A DNA stretch of 64,000 bases. Origin: Peptoclostridium litorale DSM 5388. GTDB lineage: Bacteria; Bacillota; Clostridia; Peptostreptococcales; Peptostreptococcaceae. The notes below the pieces were generated by a model. That model was not told the origin of the DNA. It worked only from the letters and a program-made list of their open reading frames with translations, and ran no database searches. Of this stretch, positions 56,799 through 64,000 are shown in pieces; the stretch's first letter is position 1, and the number at the start of each line of letters is the position of its first letter. The translations under genes and the position numbers were made by a program. Location: contig NZ_FSRH01000007.1 in NCBI RefSeq assembly GCF_900141635.1, positions 62,001 through 126,000 on the forward strand, given 5' to 3'.

Positions 56799-56953
56799 CA
56801 TCGAATACATGGACGCCCATCGCACACAGTTTTATATATTTGTAAAATATATATGACTATTCTCAAAAAGATGATACTATTAAATAAACTATATCTACGG
56901 CAGAGCTGCAGAGCACGTCCGCTTAATAAAATAAATCAAAAAGGAGCTGGAGT

Positions 56954-57943
56954 ATGAAAGATACCGTTGCAATAGTATTCACCGGCGGAACCATATCGAT
57001 GACAATAGACCCTCGAATCGGCGCCGCAATACCTTCTCTTTCAGGAGAACAGATAATGTCAATGGTTACAAACATTGACAAGATAGCTTCAACAAGGGTT
57101 ATAAACTTTTCCGAGATACCAGGCCCACATATGACTCCTCAAAAGCTTATGGATCTTAAAGCGCTTGTTGAAAGCCTGCTTTTGGACCCTGAAATAAAAG
57201 GGATCGTGGTTACTCATGGAACAGACAGCCTTGAAGAAACCGCTTATTTTCTTGATCTTACAATAAAAAGCGAAAAACCCGTTGTAGTAGTTGGAGCAAT
57301 GAGAAACAGCTCTGAGCTTGGATATGACGGCCCGAGCAACCTTGCTGCAGCTGTATGTACAGCAGTGTCTGAAAAAGCAAAAAACAAGGGTGTTCTCGTA
57401 GTACTTAACAATGAAGTCAATTCTGCTCTTGAAGTCACAAAGACAAACACATTGAGCCTTGGTACATTCAGGTCGCTTTCTTATGGCCCTATTGGAATAA
57501 TAGACAATGACATATTGATACTCCACAGAGATATAATACAAAGACAGCACATAAAAACTTCTACTCTCGAAGAAAAGGTTGCTCTTTTTAAAAGTGTAAT
57601 CGGAATGGATTCTGACCTTATAAACCATTGTGTGGATGCCGGGTACAAGGGGATAGTCATAGAGGCCATGGGCAGGGGTAACATACCGCCTTCAATGCTC
57701 GAAGGCGTACAGCATGCCATAAGCCATAACGTACCCGTAGTAATAGTTTCAAGATGCCCTTCAGGAAGGGTATTGGACACATACGGATACGAGGGAGCAG
57801 GAAACTCCCTCAGAAAAATGGGATGCATATTTGGAGGAGAGCTAAACGGACCTAAAGCCAGAATAAAGCTCATGCTTGCGCTCGGAACGACTGATGACAT
57901 GGACGAGATAAGAGATCTATTTGAAAAAGACGAATACAATTAA
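56954..57943 (+). CDS. L-asparaginase
   Basis: A 329-residue amidohydrolase releasing ammonia from asparagine. It has the two catalytic threonine motifs of the asparaginase family: FTGGTISM (about 9-16) and VVTHGTDSLEETAYF (about 85-99). Near the C-terminus, GYEGAGNSLRKMG is also typical. There is no signal peptide, so it is cytoplasmic. AAAGGAG precedes the ATG. It stands alone, ended by a bidirectional terminator. Confidence 0.94.
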   Translation: MKDTVAIVFTGGTISMTIDPRIGAAIPSLSGEQIMSMVTNIDKIASTRVINFSEIPGPHMTPQKLMDLKALVESLLLDPEIKGIVVTHGTDSLEETAYFLDLTIKSEKPVVVVGAMRNSSELGYDGPSNLAAAVCTAVSEKAKNKGVLVVLNNEVNSALEVTKTNTLSLGTFRSLSYGPIGIIDNDILILHRDIIQRQHIKTSTLEEKVALFKSVIGMDSDLINHCVDAGYKGIVIEAMGRGNIPPSMLEGVQHAISHNVPVVIVSRCPSGRVLDTYGYEGAGNSLRKMGCIFGGELNGPKARIKLMLALGTTDDMDEIRDLFEKDEYN

Positions 57944-57969
57944 ACCTGCCTGTTTCAGTCCAAAATATA

Positions 57970-58009
57970 AAGACAGCAAAATCGCCATATGCGATTTGCT
58001 GTCTTTTGT
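57970..58009. terminator. Bidirectional terminator
   Basis: Arms AGACAGCAAAATCGC and GCGATTTGCTGTCT (one bulged base) are flanked by AAAG on the left and TTTTG on the right. It serves the convergent asparaginase (+) and ilvB (-). Confidence 0.85.
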
Positions 58010-58024
58010 AGTTATACTTATATT

Positions 58025-59689
58025 TTAAAGCTGCTCTCCAGATATGAATTCATATATAGGCTTTCCAGGAGGAACTATAGGATATACGTTCTCATCCTTG
58101 TCTATTACGCATTCTATGAATACAGGCTTCCTGTTATCACCTGCATAGTCAAGCGCCGCTTCCAATTCATCCATGTTTTCTGCTTTGAATCCCTTTATGC
58201 CATAAGCATCTGCAAGCTTTACATAGTCTATCTTCTCATCTGAATCAGTCTGAGAATACCTTTTGTTTGAAAACATCTTTTGCCACTGCCTTACCATTCC
58301 AAGGCTTCTGTTATTAAGCAGCATCACTACAACAGGCAGGTCGCATTTTGAAAGCGCCGCAAGCTCGTTGCAGTTCATCCTGAAACTTCCATCTCCAGTT
58401 ACAAGAACCACTCTCTCATCCGATTTGCCAAGCTGCGCGCCTATTGCAGCTCCAAGGCCGTACCCCATTGTTCCAAGCCCCCCAGACGATATGAAGGTCC
58501 TTGGTTTTTTGAACTTCCATATCTGGGCAGTCCACATCTGGTGCTGGCCTACATCAGTTGCAACAATGGCATCCTCGAATTTAGAGTTTGCAGCATTTAA
58601 TATGTTAAGCGGATTAAATGCCTGCTTGTCATGGTTTTCTGGAGCTTTCCAAGAAGATATCTGCTCATGCCAGTCGCTTCTGTCCAACTTTTTCATCCTG
58701 TCCTTGAGCACTCCAAGTACATATTTCAAATTCCCCTGTATTGGAAGATATGCATCCATGTTCTTGTTGAGCTCTGTTGCATCTATGTCTATGTGTATTA
58801 TTTTTGCGGAAGGTGCGAATTTTTGAGGGTTTCCTATAACCCTGTCACTGAATCTCGCTCCCACTGCTATTATAAGGTCGCTGTTTGTAACGGCCATATT
58901 GGCCTCCTCATATCCGTGCATTCCAACCATGCCGAGTGAAAGACGGCTGCTTCTAGGAAAGCTTCCAAGTCCCATGAGTGTGTTGACCACAGGTATGTCT
59001 CCCTTAAGGGCAAATGCTGTAAGCTCGGCTGCTCTGTTTGAGGATACCACTCCTCCACCTGCATATATTACAGGTTTCTTTGCAGAGTCTATCATTCCTA
59101 TAGCATCTTCCAAAAGCTTTTCGTCAAGCCCGCTTTCATCTGCTTTGACAACTTCACTTGATTCAGCCCTTTCATATTCAACCTGTGAAGTAAATACATC
59201 CTTTGGTATGTCTATAAGCACAGGTCCAGGCCTTCCTGAAGATGCCACCTCAAAAGCCTTTCTCATTACATCTGCAAGCCTGCTTATATCCTTCACCTGA
59301 TAATTGTGCTTTGTTATAGGAAGAGTCATTCCCACTATGTCTATCTCCTGGAATGAATCTTTTCCCAAAAGCACTCTTGGCACCTGTCCTGTTACCACGA
59401 CAAGTGGTACCGAGTCCATATATGCCGTCGCTATTCCAGTGATTATGTTTGTGGCACCGGGACCCGAAGTCGCAAAGCACACCCCTACCTTTCCAGTGGC
59501 CCTGGCATATCCGTCGGCTGCATGTATAGCTCCCTGCTCATGGGATGTTCTGACATGATTAAAGTGGTCAGATTCATCGTAAAGAGCATCATAAAGTGGA
59601 ATTACGGCTCCTCCCGGATATCCAAATATAGTATCTACTTTTTTTTCTTTCAAACACTCTAGTACAACCTGAGCCCCGCTTAAAACCAC
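58025..59689 (-). CDS. ilvB: Acetolactate synthase, catalytic subunit
   Basis: A protein of about 554 residues, TPP-dependent, making acetolactate for valine/leucine and acetohydroxybutyrate for isoleucine. It has the three-domain plan, with [14 protein letters not shown] (about 21-34), [20 protein letters not shown] carrying the catalytic Glu (about 46-65), and the TPP-Mg motif [15 protein letters not shown] (about 424-438). A GTG at 59689 has GGGTGA five bases upstream; the GTG three codons earlier is the alternative. It is the last gene of the ilv operon. Confidence 0.95.
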   Translation of the reverse strand: MVLSGAQVVLECLKEKKVDTIFGYPGGAVIPLYDALYDESDHFNHVRTSHEQGAIHAADGYARATGKVGVCFATSGPGATNIITGIATAYMDSVPLVVVTGQVPRVLLGKDSFQEIDIVGMTLPITKHNYQVKDISRLADVMRKAFEVASSGRPGPVLIDIPKDVFTSQVEYERAESSEVVKADESGLDEKLLEDAIGMIDSAKKPVIYAGGGVVSSNRAAELTAFALKGDIPVVNTLMGLGSFPRSSRLSLGMVGMHGYEEANMAVTNSDLIIAVGARFSDRVIGNPQKFAPSAKIIHIDIDATELNKNMDAYLPIQGNLKYVLGVLKDRMKKLDRSDWHEQISSWKAPENHDKQAFNPLNILNAANSKFEDAIVATDVGQHQMWTAQIWKFKKPRTFISSGGLGTMGYGLGAAIGAQLGKSDERVVLVTGDGSFRMNCNELAALSKCDLPVVVMLLNNRSLGMVRQWQKMFSNKRYSQTDSDEKIDYVKLADAYGIKGFKAENMDELEAALDYAGDNRKPVFIECVIDKDENVYPIVPPGKPIYEFISGEQL

Positions 59690-59720
59690 ATCATTCACCC
59701 TTTCTCAAAAAAATTATGTC

Positions 59721-61382
59721 TTAGTCTTTTTTAAATACTGCTCCCTGAGCTGCCGAAGAAACCATCTTTGCATATCTTCCAAGATACCCCTTGTAACTCT
59801 TCTGCTTAAGCTGAACCGACTCTTTTCTCTTTGCCATTTCAGCTTCGTCTACAAGCAGATCGAGTATTCCGTTTAGCATGTCTATCTTTACAAGGTCTCC
59901 CTCCATCACATATGCTATTGGTCCTCCCTCGCTTGCTTCCGGAGACACGTGTCCTATTGCCGCTCCTCTTGTTCCCCCTGAGAATCTTCCATCTGTTATA
60001 AGCGATACGTGCCTGTCAAGGCCCATTCCTCCAAGTGCCGATGTAGGAGAAAGCATCTCTCTCATTCCAGGTCCGCCCTTTGGCCCCTCGTACCTTATTA
60101 CTATAACGTCACCTTTTTCTATTTTTCCTGAGAGTATAGCCTCTACAGAATCCTCCTCCGATTCAAACACCCTTGCCTTTGCAGTAGTTTGAAGCATCGC
60201 GTCAACAACGGCCGACTTTTTGACTACCGCACCGTCAGGAGCAAGGCTTCCCCTTAGCACCGCAATTCCCCCGGTAGTGCTGTGAGGCTTTTCAATCGAT
60301 GCAATCACATCGGATTTTTTCTCTTTTCCCTTTATTACTTCTCCCATGCTCTTTCCTGTAACCGTAATCTGATCAAGGTGAATCATTCCTTCAAGTTTTG
60401 AAACCTCGTTTATCACAGCGGTTATTCCCCCCGCCATGTTAAGGTCCTCTATATGGTGAGGTCCCGCTGGAGAAAGCTTGCAAAGATTAGGAGTCTTTGA
60501 ACTTATGTTGTTTATCTTGTCAAGGTCTACATGCACTCCCGCCTCATTTGCTATGGCAGTAAGGTGGAGCACTGTGTTTGTAGAACATCCAAGCGCCATA
60601 TCAACTACAAGGGCGTTTTCAAACGCCTTTTCAGTAAGTATGCCGCTAGGTCTTATGTCCTTTCTCACAAGCTCCATTATCTGCATTCCGGCCTCTTTTG
60701 CAAGTCTTTTCCTATGCGAATATACGGCCGGTATTGTTCCATTTCCAGGAAGGGCCATTCCAAGCACTTCGCTCATGCAGTTCATTGAATTCGCAGTGAA
60801 CATTCCAGAGCACGACCCGCATGTCGGGCAGGCGTCCTCTTCAAGATTGTATAGCTCTTCTTCAGTGATCTTTCCGCTCGCAAGCGCTCCTACTCCTTCA
60901 AATACAGTTGTAAGATCCGACTTGCCGCTTAATGACCTTCCCGCAAGCATAGGCCCGCCGCTTACAACTATAGCAGGAATGTCAAGTCTGGCTGCAGCCA
61001 TAAGCATTCCCGGAACAACCTTGTCACAATTCGGAATAAGCACCAGCCCGTCAAAGCCGTGTGCCCTTGCCATTATCTCTATGCTGTCCGCTATTATCTC
61101 CCTGCTCGCAAGAGAATATCTCATTCCCTCGTGGTTCATCGCTATTCCATCGCAAACCGCTATTGTAGGAAATTCAAACGGGGTTCCGCCCTCCATAAGC
61201 ACTCCCTTTTTCACGGCTTCAGCTATTTCCCTGAGCCCTATATGTCCGGGAACTATCTCATTGAAGGAATTTACAACTCCTATGAAAGGTTTTTCAATCT
61301 CCTTGTCACTAAGCCCCAAAGCCTTCAACAAAGACCTGTGTGGAGCTTTCTGGCTTCCGCATTTTACATTTTCACTATTCAC
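59721..61382 (-). CDS. ilvD: Dihydroxy-acid dehydratase
   Basis: A protein of about 553 residues with an Fe-S cluster, dehydrating dihydroxy acids in branched-chain amino acid synthesis. The cluster cysteines appear in [12 protein letters not shown] and [29 protein letters not shown]-type text reads [23 protein letters not shown] in parts near the C-terminus. I prefer the GTG at 61382, eight bases from GGGGG, giving [18 protein letters not shown]. ilvC ends 36 bases upstream. Confidence 0.96.
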   Translation of the reverse strand: MNSENVKCGSQKAPHRSLLKALGLSDKEIEKPFIGVVNSFNEIVPGHIGLREIAEAVKKGVLMEGGTPFEFPTIAVCDGIAMNHEGMRYSLASREIIADSIEIMARAHGFDGLVLIPNCDKVVPGMLMAAARLDIPAIVVSGGPMLAGRSLSGKSDLTTVFEGVGALASGKITEEELYNLEEDACPTCGSCSGMFTANSMNCMSEVLGMALPGNGTIPAVYSHRKRLAKEAGMQIMELVRKDIRPSGILTEKAFENALVVDMALGCSTNTVLHLTAIANEAGVHVDLDKINNISSKTPNLCKLSPAGPHHIEDLNMAGGITAVINEVSKLEGMIHLDQITVTGKSMGEVIKGKEKKSDVIASIEKPHSTTGGIAVLRGSLAPDGAVVKKSAVVDAMLQTTAKARVFESEEDSVEAILSGKIEKGDVIVIRYEGPKGGPGMREMLSPTSALGGMGLDRHVSLITDGRFSGGTRGAAIGHVSPEASEGGPIAYVMEGDLVKIDMLNGILDLLVDEAEMAKRKESVQLKQKSYKGYLGRYAKMVSSAAQGAVFKKD

Positions 61383-61418
61383 AATCGCTACCCCCAAAAC
61401 CGTTTAGTCTGTATTATC

Positions 61419-62411
61419 TTATTTGTTTATCCAAGTCATCATAGATCTTAGCTCTTTTCCAACCTCTACTATAGGATGCTCAAGTTCATTTCTCTTTATA
61501 GAGTTGAAATTAGGCCTGTTAAGCGCATTTTCCATAAGCCAGTTTCTTGCAAATTCCCCATTTTGGATTTCAGAAAGCACCTTTTTCATCTCTGCTCTGG
61601 TCTCGTCAGTAACCACTCTTCTTCCTATCATGTAGTCTCCGTATTCAGCAGTATCAGATATGCTGTATCTCATGTTTTCGAATCCGCCCTCGTAAAGAAG
61701 GTCCACTATAAGCTTTAGCTCGTGAAGGCACTCGAAATATGCGACTTCCTTTTGGTATCCCGCGTTTACAAGTGTATCAAATCCTGCCTTTATAAGCTCT
61801 GTAACCCCTCCGCAAAGTACTGCCTGCTCTCCGAAAAGATCTGTTTCTGTCTCTTCTTTAAACGACGTCTCAAGAACTCCTGCTCTTGCCGAACCTATTC
61901 CTATTGCATAAGACATTGCAATATCTCTTGCCTTGCCGCTGTAGTCCTGATGGATAGCTATAAGAGCCGGAACTCCCCCTCCTTCGGTGTACACTCTTCT
62001 TACAAGGTGACCAGGTCCCTTTGGAGCTGCCATGAATACGTCTACGTTTTCAGGCGGTGTAATCTGAGTGAAGTGTACGTTGAATCCATGTGCAAATGCA
62101 AGTGCATCGCCTTCATTAAGATTGTCCTTTATGCTCTCCTCGTAAACCTGTCTTTGCTTTTCATCCGGAATAAGCAGCATTACTACATTAGCCATCTTTG
62201 CAGCCTCAGCAACTTCATATACCTCGAATCCATCTTGTCTCGCCTTTTCAGCTGACTTGCTGCCCTTGTGAAGCCCTATTACAACATCCGCTCCGCTTTC
62301 CTTAAGGTTTAGCGCATGGGCGTGACCCTGGCTTCCATATCCTATTACCGCAACTTTTCTGTCCTTTATCACGTTGAAATCTCCGTCTTTTTCGTAGTAC
62401 ATTTTTGCCAT
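61419..62411 (-). CDS. ilvC: Ketol-acid reductoisomerase
   Basis: A 330-residue class I enzyme. The Rossmann motif [14 protein letters not shown] is at about 24-37, and the cofactor loop ([12 protein letters not shown]) has Ser residues typical of NADPH use. Catalytic residues lie in the C-terminal knotted domain ([24 protein letters not shown]). The ribosome binding site AAGGGGGA lies in the end of the preceding ACT gene, so the two are coupled. Confidence 0.97.
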   Translation of the reverse strand: MAKMYYEKDGDFNVIKDRKVAVIGYGSQGHAHALNLKESGADVVIGLHKGSKSAEKARQDGFEVYEVAEAAKMANVVMLLIPDEKQRQVYEESIKDNLNEGDALAFAHGFNVHFTQITPPENVDVFMAAPKGPGHLVRRVYTEGGGVPALIAIHQDYSGKARDIAMSYAIGIGSARAGVLETSFKEETETDLFGEQAVLCGGVTELIKAGFDTLVNAGYQKEVAYFECLHELKLIVDLLYEGGFENMRYSISDTAEYGDYMIGRRVVTDETRAEMKKVLSEIQNGEFARNWLMENALNRPNFNSIKRNELEHPIVEVGKELRSMMTWINK

Positions 62412-62412
62412 T

Positions 62413-62655
62413 TTAATTTTCCCCCTTAAGTTCTTCTATTTCAAATACATCTACAAGCTTTTCCATATGCTTTATTGCCTGATTTACTCCAAGTCTTTCT
62501 CCATCATTTATAGTTATAAAAAGGCTTGATGTCCCACAGTCTGAAAAATCCATTTGTAAATTTTTTATAGAGAATTCCTTTCTTCTCAAAACTCCTACAA
62601 CTCTCAAAAGAGATTCCATACCGCTTTCAACCTTTACACTTAGCATTCTATCCAT
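62413..62655 (-). CDS. Short ACT-domain protein (probable acetolactate synthase regulatory subunit)
   Basis: Eighty residues, essentially one ACT domain: [20 protein letters not shown], then [14 protein letters not shown]. It resembles the short IlvM type rather than the 160-170 residue IlvN/IlvH found in most Firmicutes. The start is fixed by GGAGGGGG upstream of the ATG at 62655; the longest frame (to 62856) runs into the T-box and is rejected. It heads the ilvC-ilvD-ilvB operon, which makes it the likely valine-sensing subunit of IlvB, but the catalytic gene lies at the other end of the operon. Confidence 0.85.
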   Translation of the reverse strand: MDRMLSVKVESGMESLLRVVGVLRRKEFSIKNLQMDFSDCGTSSLFITINDGERLGVNQAIKHMEKLVDVFEIEELKGEN

Positions 62656-62784
62656 ATTAATTCCCCCTCCGAAATATTTTTGAAGATTTCGAATATTCAA
62701 ATTTCGATATTTGCAGCTCTCCCCGTCATTCTGATTCTCAAATATATATGTTAACAGCTCGGCCCACTTTTGAATTTTTGTAAA

Positions 62785-62835
62785 CAAAAAACCTTCGCTC
62801 CTACAACTATAATATATAGTTATAGGGACGAAGGT
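62785..62835 (-). terminator. T-box terminator hairpin
   Basis: Minus-strand arms ACCTTCGTCCC...and GGAGCGAAGGT (62835-62791) are followed by six T residues. This is the terminator that competes with the T-box antiterminator. Confidence 0.9.
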
Positions 62836-63102
62836 ATATATTCCTCGTGGTACCACCCTAATTCATGGCAAAAGCCATCTCTAAACTCAGGTCAGGGGCA
62901 AGCCTTAACCATATAGCCATATAACGGTGGCGACCGGCCTTGCCTACTTGGATTCTTTCGACTTGGCAGCTCGGGAGTGATCATTGTACACCTCACACGA
63001 TGCTAATTTCCACCAACCATTAGCTCTCTATAATCATGCAAACAGGTATTTTTGTCTCCGTCTAAACTTTTGACTCAATTCATTTCATTTTCGATTTCTA
63101 TG
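62836..63102 (-). promoter_or_regulatory. Isoleucine-type T-box leader
   Basis: This leader carries the 14-base T-box AGGGTGGTACCACG (minus strand 62859-62846), one base away from the usual consensus. The stem I region has the AGAGAGC bulge element and the GGTTGGTGG-type distal loop. The specifier loop reads AATG-ATC-ACTCC, with ATC (62981-62979) as the isoleucine codon. Uncharged tRNA-Ile binding should stabilise the antiterminator and turn on the ilv operon. Confidence 0.9.
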
Positions 63103-63108
63103 TATGCT

Positions 63109-63137
63109 ATTATAAAAGCATTCAGACAATATGTCAA
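63109..63137 (-). promoter_or_regulatory. ilv operon promoter
   Basis: A perfect -35 TTGACA (63132-63137) and a perfect -10 TATAAT (63109-63114) are separated by 17 bases. Confidence 0.88.
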
Positions 63138-63152
63138 GCATATTGTCTGAAT
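63120..63152. repeat. 14-base inverted repeat over the ilv promoter
   Basis: Perfect arms (63120-63133 and 63139-63152, core TTCAGACAATATG/CATATTGTCTGAA) flank TCAAG. The repeat covers the -35 and most of the spacer. It could be an operator or the terminator of the small gene just upstream; on the plus strand TTTTT follows. Confidence 0.65.
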
Positions 63153-63163
63153 TTTTTATGTTT

Positions 63164-63304
63164 TTAGTATTTTTTGATATTGACCTCTTTTTCCTCGAGC
63201 TCTTTCTTTAAATGTTCTATCTCTTTCGCCATCTGCTTTATTATGTTCTTCATTATCTTTATTATCTGTTCTTTTTCCCTAAGTTCTAGATCTCTCTCGT
63301 CCAT
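63164..63304 (-). CDS. Small coiled-coil protein (46 residues)
   Basis: A short, highly charged and almost entirely helical peptide: MDERDLELREKEQIIKIMK opens it and a heptad-like stretch (about residues 15-40) follows. AGG-poor but G-rich GGGGG lies seven bases before the ATG at 63304, with another ATG two codons earlier. Few helix breakers and steady hydrophobic spacing suggest a dimerising coiled coil. I do not recognise the family. It ends just before the ilv promoter. Confidence 0.55.
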   Translation of the reverse strand: MDERDLELREKEQIIKIMKNIIKQMAKEIEHLKKELEEKEVNIKKY

Positions 63305-63501
63305 AACCATTCCCCCATGTCAAAACCAGCTGCTGTTTTACGTTGCAAAGCTATATATACTAATACATATTTTTTATTTATTATACCCACACAACCCTAA
63401 TTTAAAAAAGATTTTCAAAATTTCATACAGGATGATTTTATTTTATTTAATCTTTTTGTCGAAATAAGTCGCACAGCTAATTCTAGTCCCAATCCAGATT
63501 T

Positions 63502-64000
63502 TTAGTTTACTTCAAATTCACAAGAAACAACCGCTGTGATTTCTTTTTCTATTGACGTGGTATCATTTATTCCATAGTCGGATACTTCATTTGAATAAAG
63601 CGGAGTAATTTGAAAAACCCCAAGTCTTGCGGACCTTAGTTTTCCAGGCTTATTTCCTGTTACAGAAAGAAGTTTCTGCGCCCTTTGCTTCGAATCCTGC
63701 GCCGCAAGCTCTATCATCTCTAATTTCAAATCTGAAAGTTTTGTATAGAAATATTGTGGGGAATTAGACTGAAATTCAACACCCTCATTTATAAGTTCCG
63801 TAGACTTTCTTGAAATCTGTGTTATCTTGTCTATATCATTAGAATTTATTTCAACATTTTGATAGAGCCTATAGCTTTCAATTCTGTTTGTATATACGCC
63901 ATTAGGCAAAATTTCATTATATGTTGATGTATTTATCGCCGAAAAGACTATGTCCTGTTCAGGAACTCCGTTTTCCACCAGATACTCCTTTACCTTTTTT
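63502..64000 (-). CDS. SIMPL-domain (DUF541) protein, N-terminus cut by window edge
   Basis: The visible 165 or so residues are the C-terminal two-thirds of a SIMPL-domain protein. The core has YRLYQNVEINSNDIDKI, and the end has SRKSTELINEGVEF, then AAQDSKQRAQKLLSVTG. The frame is open to the right edge. SIMPL proteins are often secreted or periplasm-facing with no settled biochemical function. Whether a signal peptide is present cannot be seen here. Confidence 0.85.
   Translation of the reverse strand, partial: KKVKEYLVENGVPEQDIVFSAINTSTYNEILPNGVYTNRIESYRLYQNVEINSNDIDKITQISRKSTELINEGVEFQSNSPQYFYTKLSDLKLEMIELAAQDSKQRAQKLLSVTGNKPGKLRSARLGVFQITPLYSNEVSDYGINDTTSIEKEITAVVSCEFEVN

Noticed and set aside
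60478-61407. A 309-codon open frame on the plus strand
   Set aside because: Mirror frame of ilvD, with no protein-family features.
62656-62856. N-terminal extension of the ACT gene in its longest frame
   Set aside because: It would cover the T-box and terminator hairpin; a strong ribosome binding site sits before the internal ATG.

Overview
The window looks like a piece of a low-to-medium GC, anaerobic, Gram-positive chromosome of the class Clostridia. Supporting evidence: strong AGGAGG-type ribosome binding sites and many TTG/GTG starts; a SCIFF peptide with its radical SAM maturase; a SpoIID sporulation protein; the anaerobic coproporphyrinogen dehydrogenase HemZ; PyrD/PyrK and PyrB/PyrI pairs; a PyrR attenuator; an isoleucine T-box; and ferredoxin-domain MinD ATPases. 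The Peptostreptococcaceae/Peptoclostridium neighbourhood is my guess for a closer placement, not something proven here. I see no phage, insertion sequence, CRISPR array, rRNA or tRNA gene.

Layout. (1) 1-2551, minus strand: an operon of an Mrp-type ATPase, a NifX-like protein and two tandem MinD/ferredoxin ATPases, the last cut by the window edge. It resembles the orange-protein (ORP) cluster of sulfate reducers. Its promoter is overlapped by a perfect inverted repeat. (2) 2640-2930: a free-standing non-coding RNA with its own promoter and terminator, folding like 6S RNA. (3) 2932-3989: RseC-like, CsoR-like and small membrane proteins. (4) 4459-6253, plus strand: a second Mrp ATPase and a radical SAM protein. 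(5) 6477-31254, minus strand: a long housekeeping block, in transcription order yebC, an AlaX-type editing protein, a small zinc protein, ruvA, ruvB, a DUF2905 protein, spoIID, queA, tgt, yajC, SCIFF peptide, SCIFF maturase, gamma-carbonic-anhydrase-like protein, secD, secF, an ABC1/UbiB kinase, recJ, apt, relA, dtd, a metallo-hydrolase, hemZ, hisS, aspS.

(6) 31344-39023: nadE, a CoA-binding protein, a YigZ protein, a LacI-type regulator, acpP (+), a pseudouridine synthase, then nadK, a YfcE-type phosphodiesterase and a CPA1 antiporter (+). (7) 39120-45045: a complete UMP operon pyrB-I-C-F-K-D-E behind a PyrR-type attenuator; upstream are a PII-like protein and a CPA2 antiporter. (8) 46998-56229: a DUF1294 protein, pepT, a nitronate-monooxygenase-like flavoprotein (+), a sigma-54 activator, a cyclophilin, CvfB, a holin-like membrane protein, then thiI and a cysteine desulfurase that probably jointly supply sulfur for tRNA thiolation. 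(9) 56550-57943 (+): a candidate small RNA, a palindromic operator-like site and an asparaginase. (10) 58025-63114: ilv operon (ACT protein, ilvC, ilvD, ilvB) behind an Ile T-box; then a 46-residue helical ORF and a truncated SIMPL-domain protein.

Most genes are ordinary core genes. The parts most worth a second look are the ORP-like cluster with its operator, the PII-like/antiporter pair abutting the pyr promoter, the candidate small RNA at 56585-56700, and the 80-residue ACT protein heading the ilv operon. Start sites were moved from the longest frame wherever a ribosome binding site clearly pointed to an internal start.
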